Assembly (NCBI GenBank): GCA_028871815.1
Contig: JAGWMJ010000013.1
Location: 1-64,000 of the forward strand
Source: Armatimonadota bacterium
GTDB lineage: Bacteria > Armatimonadota > Chthonomonadetes > Chthonomonadales > Chthonomonadaceae
Length of the DNA: 64,000 nt
Direction of reading: 5' to 3'
Part shown: positions 26,930-34,982 of the stretch, one piece after another
How positions within the stretch are numbered: the first letter of the stretch is position 1
Layout of the letters: each line of letters starts with the position of its first letter
Notes under the pieces: model-generated
Told to the model about the DNA's origin: nothing
Seen by the model: only the letters and a program-made list of their open reading frames with translations
Databases searched by the model: none
Position numbers and translations under genes: made by a program

Positions 26930-27529
26930 GTGGATCCGATGTGGCAGGATGAGGCAAGGTATGTGTATGTCCGTTGCGGCCCCGCACTGCTCGCCGACGC
27001 TAGCGGCGAGCAGTGCCCGGGCCGCGTCGTGGATTGCCCATCTGATTGTTCCGTGCAAAACGCGCTGAAATCGGCCTGCCACTGCACGCACAAGCTCAGC
27101 CGTTCCGATGTCGCTTACATTAATAGTTGTTTATGGAACGGAGGGCCGCACCATCAATGGCCAGGTCAATGTCCGGCGATCACGCCCGCACAATTAGCAT
27201 GTATGAAAGCGGCATGCGATTGCGTGACCATAGTCTGTTGCGGCGCGTGCAATGTAGACGGGCCTCCGGATCCGGCATGCGCCAATTGCGCCACGGATCC
27301 TAACTTTATCCATTGCGCCTTTACCCTCGGTAATTCCGGCCAATGCGGGCGTATCTACCGGTGCTACCCGGACATAGCGGCGAATCCCACTCGGTGCCGG
27401 AATCTTCCTATCCCGGGAATCGGCGGCGTGATTCTCCACGAGCTCGGCCACCACTGCGGATACAACCACGACGATGGCTGCAATAACCTGCTGGCACAAT
27501 GCTTGGGGCGTGCATGCCGTGGGAGGTGA
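26930..27529 (+). CDS. RHS C-terminal domain, Cys-rich, metzincin-like zinc protease signature
   Basis: A 199-residue ORF beginning (GTG) just after a nonsense codon in the RHS core. Residues 1-14 are still RHS core (DPMWQDEARYVYV). The rest is a Cys-rich domain with many CxC and CC pairs, ending with HELGHHCGYNHD (about 175-186). This fits HExxHxxGxxHD, the extended zinc-binding signature of metzincin proteases. The cysteines suggest an oxidising, extracytoplasmic setting. In RHS systems such tips are toxins. The following gene, whose ribosome site overlaps this stop, is a candidate immunity or processing partner. Activity is inferred from the motif only; without its RHS core the piece is an orphan. 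Confidence 0.72.
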   Translation: MDPMWQDEARYVYVRCGPALLADASGEQCPGRVVDCPSDCSVQNALKSACHCTHKLSRSDVAYINSCLWNGGPHHQWPGQCPAITPAQLACMKAACDCVTIVCCGACNVDGPPDPACANCATDPNFIHCAFTLGNSGQCGRIYRCYPDIAANPTRCRNLPIPGIGGVILHELGHHCGYNHDDGCNNLLAQCLGRACRGR

Positions 27530-27536
27530 TCGTGCG

Positions 27537-28640
27537 GTGTCGACGCTTCGCGTATCCCGGGCTGTGTGTGCGGCGACAGTCGCGCTGTGTCTCGCATGCG
27601 GCCGTGGCCCGACAAGGACTTTCAGAGCGGGCGCCCTCGCACCCGCCCGTCAACTCCGGAGCGTTTTCCGCTTCCGAGCCTCTGACACCGGCCCAGACCT
27701 CACCTGGCTTTCGTCCGATCAATTTATCTACGACACCTACGGGTCCGGACTGATGCTCGTGGATTCGCTCAACGGGCACTCCCGCGTCTTTCTCGGCGAA
27801 CGGGGCCTTGGAGCCCGCGACGTGGAGGCGACTCACTTCGGCGCGTACCCGCTTGAGCTTACCGGTGCGGCGCACGGGGCCAGGACCGCTATTCTCTGCG
27901 TGGTCGCCTCGCCGAACAGTCCAAGAGAGACCGTTCTGGTCATCTCAGCTTCCGGTCGCGTTTTAGGTCGCCGTTCGCGTCAAGGCGGTATGTTCGCCTA
28001 CCCGGCCGGTTCGCGCTGGCTTGGATTCGAGGCTGACCCGCCTACCGACTCGGTCACACACCGCCGTGCCTACATCGCGGACAGTCGTTGTCGTGTAACA
28101 CCTATTCGCAGCAGTTTGTCCGTACGGGGTGAATGGGCGCTGCAGCCCGAACCAAACGCTCCGCCGAAAGGTGTCCGCCTTGCCGAGATTACAGCGGGTT
28201 GGCGCTTCCGGACCGCCACGGTATCGCCGCTGATGCTGGCCGACGGTGTCCTGCTTCGTCGCGGAGCCAGCTGGTCCGCCCATCTGCCGACGGGATACGG
28301 CGGGCTTTTAGACGCCATTAGCCCCGACGGGCGCACGCTTGCAATCCTCGCGCAGCGGAAGTTCCCGAGGGCGGCGGGCAGCACGCCACGGCCCGAGGAG
28401 GGCCCGCCTACTGAGTTGACTCTGTGGCTGGCGCAGGCCGCTTCGCCTGCAGCGGTCATGGTCGGCGGACTCCGCTGTGCTGTGGGTTACGCTGGTTTCC
28501 CGCGGCCGTTCTTTAACCCGGGCAACTTGGAGTGGCTGCCGGATGGCTCTGCCGTGACGTTCACTGCACAGCGACAACTGTGGGAGTACCGGCTCGGCGT
28601 GAACGACGCCCCGCACCGGGCCGATGTCAGCCCGAAATGA
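27537..28640 (+). CDS. Exported beta-propeller-like protein (cassette partner)
   Basis: A 367-residue protein. GTG 27537 is preferred because GGGAGGTGA, which includes the previous stop, lies 7 bases upstream. The N terminus is a signal peptide (VSRAVCAATVALCLACG) with a Cys that could be lipidated, though the lipobox is imperfect. The body has propeller-type segments such as TWLSSDQFIYDTYGSGLMLVD, LDAISPDGRTLAILAQ and LEWLPDGSAVTFTAQRQLWEY, spaced like TolB/WD40 blades. Overlap of its ribosome site with the metzincin ORF stop indicates translational coupling. It may be an immunity protein acting at the envelope. Confidence 0.75.
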   Translation: MSTLRVSRAVCAATVALCLACGRGPTRTFRAGALAPARQLRSVFRFRASDTGPDLTWLSSDQFIYDTYGSGLMLVDSLNGHSRVFLGERGLGARDVEATHFGAYPLELTGAAHGARTAILCVVASPNSPRETVLVISASGRVLGRRSRQGGMFAYPAGSRWLGFEADPPTDSVTHRRAYIADSRCRVTPIRSSLSVRGEWALQPEPNAPPKGVRLAEITAGWRFRTATVSPLMLADGVLLRRGASWSAHLPTGYGGLLDAISPDGRTLAILAQRKFPRAAGSTPRPEEGPPTELTLWLAQAASPAAVMVGGLRCAVGYAGFPRPFFNPGNLEWLPDGSAVTFTAQRQLWEYRLGVNDAPHRADVSPK

Positions 28641-28685
28641 CGCTTAAACCTGGCATCCGGCCGGGGAGAGATCCGCGGTCACGCG

Positions 28686-30269
28686 GTGCCGAGCCGTGTG
28701 GGCAAGCGCACCGCCCGCGTCCCAGCAAACCTGTTTGTCATTGCCGCCCCCTCCCGCCAATCGCGGGGCGGACCCTTACACGCCATGACGATTAACCACA
28801 CCTGGGACACCGACGGCCGCGAGACGGTTCTTAAAAACCTGAACAGTTCCGGCATGGCGCTGGCGGTCTGCAGCCGCACCCACAATCACGTGGGCAACCC
28901 GCTCTCCGTGCTCGAGCTGGATGGCGCTCGTCACGCCGGCGGCGGTCCGCTACGGCAACGCCTCAGCAATCATCCCACAAAGGCAAAGAGCCCTGAAGGC
29001 GGCATACCTGGCGCATCCCGCGCGCTTCGTCAAACGGCCGCCGCAGCATACCGTTCTCCCGGAAGCCGTCTGGATCAATCCACCGGAGCCCAATACGCAG
29101 AAGGTACTCGACATCACTTCATGACCGCAAACCTACAACAATGTGTCTCAAACATGTTGACAAGCCCCGGCAACCGCCTCGTTGAAAACGACTCCGGCGC
29201 GCTTACGTCGGCGTCCTACGACGTCTCGGACCAGCAAATCCTCGTCATATCCCCAACCGGAACCACCACGAACACCTGGGATGCCAACGGCAACCTTTTG
29301 GTCGCCAACGTGGCAGGCGCGTTGACCACCAACACGTGGGACGGCGAAAACCGGCTTGTGGTGCGGCAGAACCCCACCGGACCGCCAACAACAAACCTCT
29401 ACTCCGCGGACGGTTTACGGCAGATTACGCAAACCGGCAGCGGGTACACACGCTTCCTCTGGGACGACCAGAATGTGCTCATCGGGCAGGACGCCGGCGG
29501 TGTGATGCAGGCGCAGTACACCAACAACCCGGGTATCTGGGGCGGTCTCGCTTCGCGGCGGCGCAGCGGCGTGTCCAGCTTCTTCGGCCCGGACCAGCAG
29601 GGCTCCGCGCGCATCCTGGTATCGCAGGCAGGCATGATAACCGATAGCTACAGCTACAAGGCATTCGGAGTAGAACTCGAATCCGGTTCGGGCACGGTGA
29701 ACCCGTACCGGTATGAAGGCCTGTTTGGCTACTACCGCGATGCGGCAGACTGGATGTATGTGCGGGCACGGTGGCTGGATGCTGCGAGCGGGAGGTGGGT
29801 GGGCGTGGATCCAATGTGGCCGGATGAAGCGCGGTATGTGTATGTCGGGAATTCGCCAGGCGCCCACTCGGATCCAAGCGGTGAGTTCGTTCAGCTTTGT
29901 TACCGCCCGGTTTCCGACATTATCCCAGGCAATTGCCGCGGCGGATGTTATTCACACCGGTTTCTGGTAACCTCGTGCAGCACGTTCGGCTGGGGCACAA
30001 AGGGCATCATGTGGGGGCTCCCTGCAAACCTGGGTGGCTACCCACTCGGCGAGATGGTCTGCTGTCCGGTCTCGGTGACGGCTAGGCAGGAGCGATGTAT
30101 GTGTCAGAACGCCAATAGCGCCGATAAGGGTTACAAGATGTGCGGCCGGACATGGGGGGCGGCGGTTACGGGCCGTTTGCCACTAACTGCCAGACCTTCG
30201 TCAGCTGCATTCTATAGGAAGTGCACCGGCCGACAGAATGGCAACACATGTGGTACGCAGATTCAGTAG
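28686..30269 (+). CDS. Truncated RHS protein with Cys-rich NlpC/P60- or LRAT-like C terminus
   Basis: A 527-residue frame. Residues 38-60 (HTWDTDGRETVLKNL) and 165-330 are RHS/YD repeats (GTTTNTWDANGNLLVAN, WDGENRLVVRQNP). The core follows (FFGPDQQGSARIL, YRYEGLFGYYRDAADWMYVR, VGVDPMWPDEARYVYVGN). About 100 residues in between (60-160) look frame-shifted and non-homologous. The variable tip from residue ~390 is Cys-rich with GCYSHRFLV. In another frame after a G6 run (30154-30159) it reads ATNCQTFVSCIL and stops at 30217, the Cys motif of NlpC/P60 or LRAT-like peptidases. One extra G would restore it. The start codon is uncertain and the 5' end is probably lost. Confidence 0.75.
   Translation: MPSRVGKRTARVPANLFVIAAPSRQSRGGPLHAMTINHTWDTDGRETVLKNLNSSGMALAVCSRTHNHVGNPLSVLELDGARHAGGGPLRQRLSNHPTKAKSPEGGIPGASRALRQTAAAAYRSPGSRLDQSTGAQYAEGTRHHFMTANLQQCVSNMLTSPGNRLVENDSGALTSASYDVSDQQILVISPTGTTTNTWDANGNLLVANVAGALTTNTWDGENRLVVRQNPTGPPTTNLYSADGLRQITQTGSGYTRFLWDDQNVLIGQDAGGVMQAQYTNNPGIWGGLASRRRSGVSSFFGPDQQGSARILVSQAGMITDSYSYKAFGVELESGSGTVNPYRYEGLFGYYRDAADWMYVRARWLDAASGRWVGVDPMWPDEARYVYVGNSPGAHSDPSGEFVQLCYRPVSDIIPGNCRGGCYSHRFLVTSCSTFGWGTKGIMWGLPANLGGYPLGEMVCCPVSVTARQERCMCQNANSADKGYKMCGRTWGAAVTGRLPLTARPSSAAFYRKCTGRQNGNTCGTQIQ
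30154..30159 (+). repeat. G6 homopolymer at a frameshift in the RHS tip
   Basis: Six G bases inside the variable domain. Adding one G joins the upstream frame (KGYKMCGRTW) to GGYGPFATNCQTFV and a stop at 30215-30217, three bases before a GTG of the next ORF. It could be a phase-variable tract, a decay mutation or a sequencing error. Confidence 0.6.
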
Positions 30270-31384
30270 CATCGGCGGTGGTTAAGGCTGCCCTGCGGCG
30301 CGGTTGGTTGGCCGTGCTCATGGGCCTGAGCGTCTGGGCGAGCCGATGCGCGTCTTCTCAGTACCAGCACACTCGCCGCGCGGCGCGAGCGACGGCGCCT
30401 GGTGCCCCTTCCCAAATGCGATTCGCGCTAACAGCGCGGGTGCCCGCCCCGCTTAGCGAACTGTGGGCCTTTGGCCGTCATGGCCGGCTGGCCTTGGTGG
30501 AGGCCTACAAGAAGGGCGGCGGCCGCGTGCCGCACACGTACACGGTGCGGATCCTGCAACCCGCAGACGCGCGCACGTTGAGGATCGTAGCGGCCGGGCC
30601 CGTGACGGGAGTGCTTTATAAGCTCTTCTGGTCGGACGACGGCCGCCGTTTCCTCCTATCGACGGACCACCAGACGTTCGAATGCGATGCGACGAGCGGG
30701 AGGGTTGTGGCGCGCCATCCGTGGACTATGATCGCGGAGGATCCCCGTGCACGGGTTTGCATAACCGGGGTAGCCGCGACTTACAACAGCACGGTCACAC
30801 TCCGCCGCCTTGCGCCGCCGTGGACTGCTATAGCGACGGTCCGCGTCCCCCGCCATTGCGAGGCGCAGGTCGGGATGCCGCTGGAGTGCGCGTTTGCGCC
30901 CCGGGGCGAGCGGTTGGCGGTTGCTGGAGCCGGCGCCTGCGAGCTTATCCTGCTTGTGAACTGGCGCGTCGCACAGCGCCGGTTGCTGGGTGCTCGCGAT
31001 ACCGAGGTGGTCGACACGCCGTGCGAATTCGCCCCTTCGGGTCGCGTCCTCGTGATATACGACCTGACTGGCGCCAAATTCTGTGCGTACGATTGTGCTA
31101 CTGGCAAGTTGCTGGTACGCGTGCCGTCGCGCCGCAACTCGGTGGTGTCCGGATGCTTCACGCGCGACGGGCGCTTCTTCATTGGCATGTCGGACAACGA
31201 CAACTCTATTACTGCTTGGCGGGTCGCCACGTGGCGCGTCTGCGCGGTGATGCGCCTTAAGCAGGTTATGCCTACATTGGTCGGCGCCTACGGCGTGGGG
31301 ACTGGACTCGTGATTGGCACATTCGCGCGGGACACGCTTCTTGCCGAACTCCAAAGCAGCTCTCCCGCGGCTCCGGCACGGTGA
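30248..31384 (+). CDS. Exported WD40-like beta-propeller protein (cassette partner)
   Basis: About 378 residues. Possible starts are GTG 30221, ATG 30248 and GTG 30278; the last gives the neatest signal peptide (KAALRRGWLAVLMGLSVWASRCAS). The body has repeated propeller blades: LWAFGRHGRLALVEAY, FWSDDGRRFLLSTDHQTFECD, CAFAPRGERLAVAGAG, EFAPSGRVLVIYDLTGAKFCAYD and CFTRDGRFFIGMSDNDNSITAW. The 3' end coincides with the next RHS core: its stop TGA is read from the GTGAACCC of the core. It is predicted to be extracytoplasmic and paired with the NlpC-like tip upstream. Confidence 0.76.
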   Translation: MWYADSVASAVVKAALRRGWLAVLMGLSVWASRCASSQYQHTRRAARATAPGAPSQMRFALTARVPAPLSELWAFGRHGRLALVEAYKKGGGRVPHTYTVRILQPADARTLRIVAAGPVTGVLYKLFWSDDGRRFLLSTDHQTFECDATSGRVVARHPWTMIAEDPRARVCITGVAATYNSTVTLRRLAPPWTAIATVRVPRHCEAQVGMPLECAFAPRGERLAVAGAGACELILLVNWRVAQRRLLGARDTEVVDTPCEFAPSGRVLVIYDLTGAKFCAYDCATGKLLVRVPSRRNSVVSGCFTRDGRFFIGMSDNDNSITAWRVATWRVCAVMRLKQVMPTLVGAYGVGTGLVIGTFARDTLLAELQSSSPAAPAR

Positions 31385-32040
31385 ACCCCTACGGCTATGA
31401 AGGCCTGTTCGGGTATTACCGCGATGCGGCAGACTGGATGTACGTGAGGGCACGGTGGCTGGATGCGGTGAGCGGGATGTGGGTGGGGGTGGGTCCGATG
31501 TGGCCGGATGAGGCAAGGTACGTCTATGTGGGGAACGGACCGGCACGTGCGACGGATCCGAGTGGGCGGCAGGCGGACCCATTCATTCCGGTCATGCCGT
31601 TGCAAACCTGTTATCCGCCCAAGCCGAACTGCAACAAGTACCACTGGCGACCGGGGCCATATCCGCACTACCCGCGCGACAAAGTGCATTGCAGCGCGTA
31701 TTTACCACCGTGCGAACGCCGGACATACTACGCGTGCAACGCATACCGGGCTTGTATGAGCGCCGGCTGGCCGAATGACCGTCCCGGTTCTGAGTGCGTT
31801 CGCGGCTGTCTACGGGTGTGCCTGCCGCCAAAGAACATACCGAACGCCGATTGCAGCCAGGTGTGGTGCGTCCACCAACACTGTTTTGCTGCCTGCCACT
31901 GGTACCCGGATTGGTCGGTCACATGGCCCATATTCGACGAGATTTGCTGCGGGCCCGTAGTTAACGATCCGCCTGCCGGCAAGGGGTACCCGACCGGCTC
32001 GTGTCCGCACCCGTGTTGCCAGCGGCCCAAGGAAGCCTGA
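31381..32040 (+). CDS. RHS core copy with Cys-rich C-terminal domain, unknown
   Basis: A 219-residue ORF. Residues 1-60 are RHS core (NPYGYEGLFGYYRDAADWMY, VRARWLDAVSGMWVGVGPMW, PDEARYVYVGN). The homology begins about 15 bases before the GTG, inside the end of the previous gene. From residue 65 the sequence is a unique domain with about 20 cysteines, for example CERRTYYACNAYRACMSAGW and CSQVWCVHQHCFAACHW, plus Pro/Tyr-rich stretches. No catalytic motif was recognised. Cys richness suggests a disulfide-bonded secreted domain. The stop overlaps the ATG of the PQQ-propeller gene (TGATG). Confidence 0.72.
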   Translation: MNPYGYEGLFGYYRDAADWMYVRARWLDAVSGMWVGVGPMWPDEARYVYVGNGPARATDPSGRQADPFIPVMPLQTCYPPKPNCNKYHWRPGPYPHYPRDKVHCSAYLPPCERRTYYACNAYRACMSAGWPNDRPGSECVRGCLRVCLPPKNIPNADCSQVWCVHQHCFAACHWYPDWSVTWPIFDEICCGPVVNDPPAGKGYPTGSCPHPCCQRPKEA

Positions 32041-33245
32041 TGCTGATCGTACGCCGCCGAGCTGGGCTGACGAGGATGCTTGGCTTGTTGGCGCTGGCGC
32101 CGCCGGCTGCTGTCTACCTTATGATACCGTCCAGCAGGATCAATAGCCACAACAGCCATACTAATCAGCGTAGGAGTGACGCCGCCTGGCCTATGTTTCG
32201 CGGCAATGCACAACGCAGCGGCTTATCGAATTGCCCACGCCTCGCCGGGAAAGTAGCGTGGCGGGCAAAGCTAGACGCGCCGGTAACCGGTTCGCCCGCG
32301 GTTACGACGTCCGGCATAGTGCTCTGCACCACCTCAGAAGGCGGCTTGGTTGCCATATCGGCGCGCGATGGGACGCGGCTCTGGGTGCGGCACATCGGCG
32401 GCGATGGCTACTCATCGCCAGCCGCGGTGGGCGGCCGCGTCTACGTGGGTGGCGGCGCGCAGCTTTGGTGCCTGTCCGCGGCGTCTGGCCGCGTGCGCTG
32501 GAGGTTTCGGTCCAATGGCTCGATAGAGACCTCGCCGGCGCTCGTTCCCGGCAAGGTGGTGTTCTTTGGTTCGGACGGCGGGTATGTGTATGCGGTCGGC
32601 GCGATTACCGGGCGCATGATCTGGAAACGGCGTCTCCGTGGCCGGCTGTCGAGCTCCCCGGCACTGGACACCGACGGCCAGGTGTTCATCGGCCGCGCAG
32701 ATGGCAGCCTGGTCATCCTTACTGCCGACGATGGCGCTATAGTCGCCTCTTTGCCGCTGATGCCCACTTTCTGGGCGTCCGAGGGCATCTTTTCGACGCC
32801 CGCCGTGTGCGGGAGGAACGTTGTGGTCGGAACGTTCGGCGGCGATGTCATCGCGGTTTCTCGAATCCGGCACGCCGTCGCTTGGCGCACTCACCTTGAT
32901 GCACGCCTCGATCGCTCACCGATTGCGGCCTCATGCGCCGTAGACGGCCATGGGCACGTACTGGTCGGGTCCGCCGACCACCGGATATATAGTCTCAATT
33001 CGAACACAGGGGCCGTGATATGGCGCTTCGACGCGGGCAGCGCAATCGCATCCTCGGCGGCCGTGAGCCGGCGTGGTTACCTGGCCGTTGGGACCGACGG
33101 CGGCAATGTATTGTGCCTGGCCACCGAGAACGGCGGATCGCTCTGGTCCCTGCGCACTGGGGGCAGGGTATACTCGTCACCGGCGCTATCCGGCGGCGAG
33201 GCGTTTGTTGGCTCCGAGGACGGGTACCTTTATTGCTTGAAGTAA
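32040..33245 (+). CDS. Membrane-anchored PQQ-like beta-propeller protein (cassette partner)
   Basis: A 401-residue protein. ATG 32040 shares its A with the preceding TGA stop (TGATG) and has AAGGA 7 bases upstream. The N terminus is a signal anchor (RRAGLTRMLGLLALAPPAAVYLM). Blades of the PQQ_2/outer-membrane BamB-like type follow: WPMFRGNAQRSGL, SGRVRWRFRSNGSIETSPAL, VYAVGAITGRMIWKRRL, SSPALDTDGQVFIGRADGSL, IYSLNSNTGAVIWRFDAGS and GGEAFVGSEDGYLYCLK. It has seven to eight repeats and is predicted extracytoplasmic. It differs in family from the WD40-like partners although it sits in the same cassette slot. Confidence 0.85.
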   Translation: MLIVRRRAGLTRMLGLLALAPPAAVYLMIPSSRINSHNSHTNQRRSDAAWPMFRGNAQRSGLSNCPRLAGKVAWRAKLDAPVTGSPAVTTSGIVLCTTSEGGLVAISARDGTRLWVRHIGGDGYSSPAAVGGRVYVGGGAQLWCLSAASGRVRWRFRSNGSIETSPALVPGKVVFFGSDGGYVYAVGAITGRMIWKRRLRGRLSSSPALDTDGQVFIGRADGSLVILTADDGAIVASLPLMPTFWASEGIFSTPAVCGRNVVVGTFGGDVIAVSRIRHAVAWRTHLDARLDRSPIAASCAVDGHGHVLVGSADHRIYSLNSNTGAVIWRFDAGSAIASSAAVSRRGYLAVGTDGGNVLCLATENGGSLWSLRTGGRVYSSPALSGGEAFVGSEDGYLYCLK

Positions 33246-33367
33246 CAGTCCACGGCTCGCTGCCGCACCTCCTCTGCCGGTCCGGCGTCCGCCGAACGTG
33301 GCGAGCGGCTATATCGCGTGGCTGTCTCACCGTACAAACGGTCCTCTTCGGCGGCTGCGCAGCACTC

Positions 33368-33475
33368 CGGCGCAGCGGCGTCTCCTGCTTCTTCGGCCCG
33401 GACCAGCAGGGCTCTGCGCGCATCCTGGCCTCCAGCGCCGGGTCGGTAACCGATATTTACAGCTACAAGGCGTTG
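33368..33475 (+). pseudogene. RHS core fragment, frame-shifted from downstream core
   Basis: Reads RRSGVSCFFGPDQQGSARIL and ASSAGSVTDIYSYKAL in the frame ending at 33502. Compared with the copy at 29555-29680, seven bases are missing around 33470-33476, so this part is out of frame with the RYEGLFGYYRD part that follows. It shows decay of the core while the tip stays open. Confidence 0.75.
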
Positions 33476-33498
33476 AGCTGCAAGGCGGAGGCGGAACC

Positions 33499-34149
33499 GT
33501 GAACCCTTACCGGTATGAAGGCCTGTTCGGCTACTACCGCGATGCCACGGACTGGATGTACGTGCGGGCAAGGTGGCTGGATGCGATGAATGGGAGGTGG
33601 GTGGAGCGCGGAAGGCCCGCTGGAAACTGGATTGACGCCGTCGGTAACTACGGCGCGGCCGTCGCTGGCAGGATGGCCGAACCGAGCAGTGCTCGCAGAT
33701 CGACGGCCTGCCATGGCGTGTTGGGTTGTGATGCGACAGGCCCCACCTGCAAGAAGCGGCGAATGGCGAATCCGACAGCGTGTGAGCGCGCCGCGTGCGC
33801 ATGCTGGAATAGGTTCAACAACGAACTCGCCAATAGTGCATCTGAGGCGTGCGGCGGTACCTCGGCCGGCTTAGGCGCTATCCGGCAGTGCCATACGACG
33901 CAATCGTGTCTTGGAAACAGCGGACACGACTGCATGATAAATCCGCCGCCGTCGAGCGCGTGCCACCGAGGCGATACCGGCGGCCTGGCTCCGCGCCGGT
34001 GCCGGGTCCGCCGTGAACAGTGTGTCTGTATGTATTACGAGCAACCGGGTAAGGCGCGTACCGCCAGGTGGCTTGCGCACACAATGTACAACGGCGCACA
34101 CAATGTGCCCGCCCCGCCGGGCCCGGGAGCTGGCCACCCATGTCCTTAG
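33499..34149 (+). CDS. RHS core copy with Cys-rich C-terminal domain, unknown
   Basis: A 216-residue ORF from GTG 33499, with GGAGG at 33487-33491, 7 bases upstream; the raw frame is open to 33298. It starts with core (NPYRYEGLFGYYRDATDWMY, VRARWLDAMNGRWV). Then it leaves the shared sequence earlier than the other copies, at ERGRPAGNWIDAVGNYG. The tip holds about 16 cysteines (TACHGVLGCDATGPTCKK, CERAACACWNRFNNELA, CLGNSGHDCM, EQCVCMYYEQPG). No motif for a known toxin was recognised. It ends inside the start of the next gene, so the pair is translationally overlapped. Confidence 0.7.
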   Translation: MNPYRYEGLFGYYRDATDWMYVRARWLDAMNGRWVERGRPAGNWIDAVGNYGAAVAGRMAEPSSARRSTACHGVLGCDATGPTCKKRRMANPTACERAACACWNRFNNELANSASEACGGTSAGLGAIRQCHTTQSCLGNSGHDCMINPPPSSACHRGDTGGLAPRRCRVRREQCVCMYYEQPGKARTARWLAHTMYNGAHNVPAPPGPGAGHPCP

Positions 34150-34778
34150 GCTTACCGCCGGAGTCCGGCAACAGGGCCGCCGGCCCGGTAGCTGCCAGCC
34201 GGCAGCGCCCAACGGGTCGAACGGGCGGAGCCGGCCTCACGGGAGCCACACGCTGGACCAGCATTGCAGGCGGGGCTGCGGTCTGGTCCGTGGCAGTCGT
34301 CCTCCTCTGCCTCACCGGCTCCGTCGTGTTGCGCCAGGCGCGTGAGAAAGCAGACTCAATCGCCTGCGCGGGTAACCTGCGCGCGTTAGGGGCCGCACTC
34401 GCGCTCTACTCGCAGGATTGGGACGACCGCCTGCCGCCAAGTACTTCGTGGGCGTCCGTCATCGACGACGGCAAATACCTGCCCGGAAGGCAGCGTCGAA
34501 GGCGGTTTCACTGCCCGGCCGCTAAATCGAGTTTCGGCTACGCGATGAACATCGGTGTCAGCGGTGCAGACTCCTACCAGATTCCGGTACCAAACGTGAT
34601 GGTGCAGCTTTTTGAGACGGACTCCGCCGCGTGGAACGCATCGGGTGTGGCATCGCAGGTTGCGCGCTCGCGGCACTCGAACCTGAACGTGCTCTACTGC
34701 GATGGCTCCGTGCATGCTGTGAACCTCTACACCCGAAGACGCTGGCGGTGGTTCCTCTCCAAAGCTGGATCGCGTTGA
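34140..34778 (+). CDS. Pseudopilin/DUF1559-like membrane protein (cassette partner)
   Basis: A 212-residue protein whose ATG 34140 overlaps the previous stop by 10 bases; GGGAG lies upstream. It has a single membrane segment near residues 45-65 (AAVWSVAVVLLCLTGSVVL). Next come REKADSIACAGNLRALGAAL and ALYSQDWDDRLPPS, the region after the helix in DUF1559/type II pseudopilins. The C terminus RHSNLNVLYCDGSVHAV matches the H-x-DG signature of that group. No prepilin peptidase site is evident. A related protein is at 60128-60928. It occupies the partner slot after a Cys-rich RHS tip. Confidence 0.78.
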   Translation: MSLGLPPESGNRAAGPVAASRQRPTGRTGGAGLTGATRWTSIAGGAAVWSVAVVLLCLTGSVVLRQAREKADSIACAGNLRALGAALALYSQDWDDRLPPSTSWASVIDDGKYLPGRQRRRRFHCPAAKSSFGYAMNIGVSGADSYQIPVPNVMVQLFETDSAAWNASGVASQVARSRHSNLNVLYCDGSVHAVNLYTRRRWRWFLSKAGSR

Positions 34779-34982
34779 CGAGCGGAGTCGGGAATCCCGT
34801 GGCCAGGCGGTTACAGGCACGCCGTGGACGCCCTGGGCCGCGAATCGCAGCGCCACGCGCGTCCGTGCCGCTGCATTCAGACCGCTCAGGTTTCCGGGGC
34901 GCCGTGGCGCGGGTCGCTCACGCTAACCAGCCGCAGCCTCGAATGCCGCATTAGTCGACGTTCCGCCCACCACCGTGCGGGA

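Noticed and set aside
34790-34960. Possible YD-repeat remnant (HAVDALGRESQRH)
   Set aside because: Only one short YD-like segment is visible, too little to call another RHS relic.
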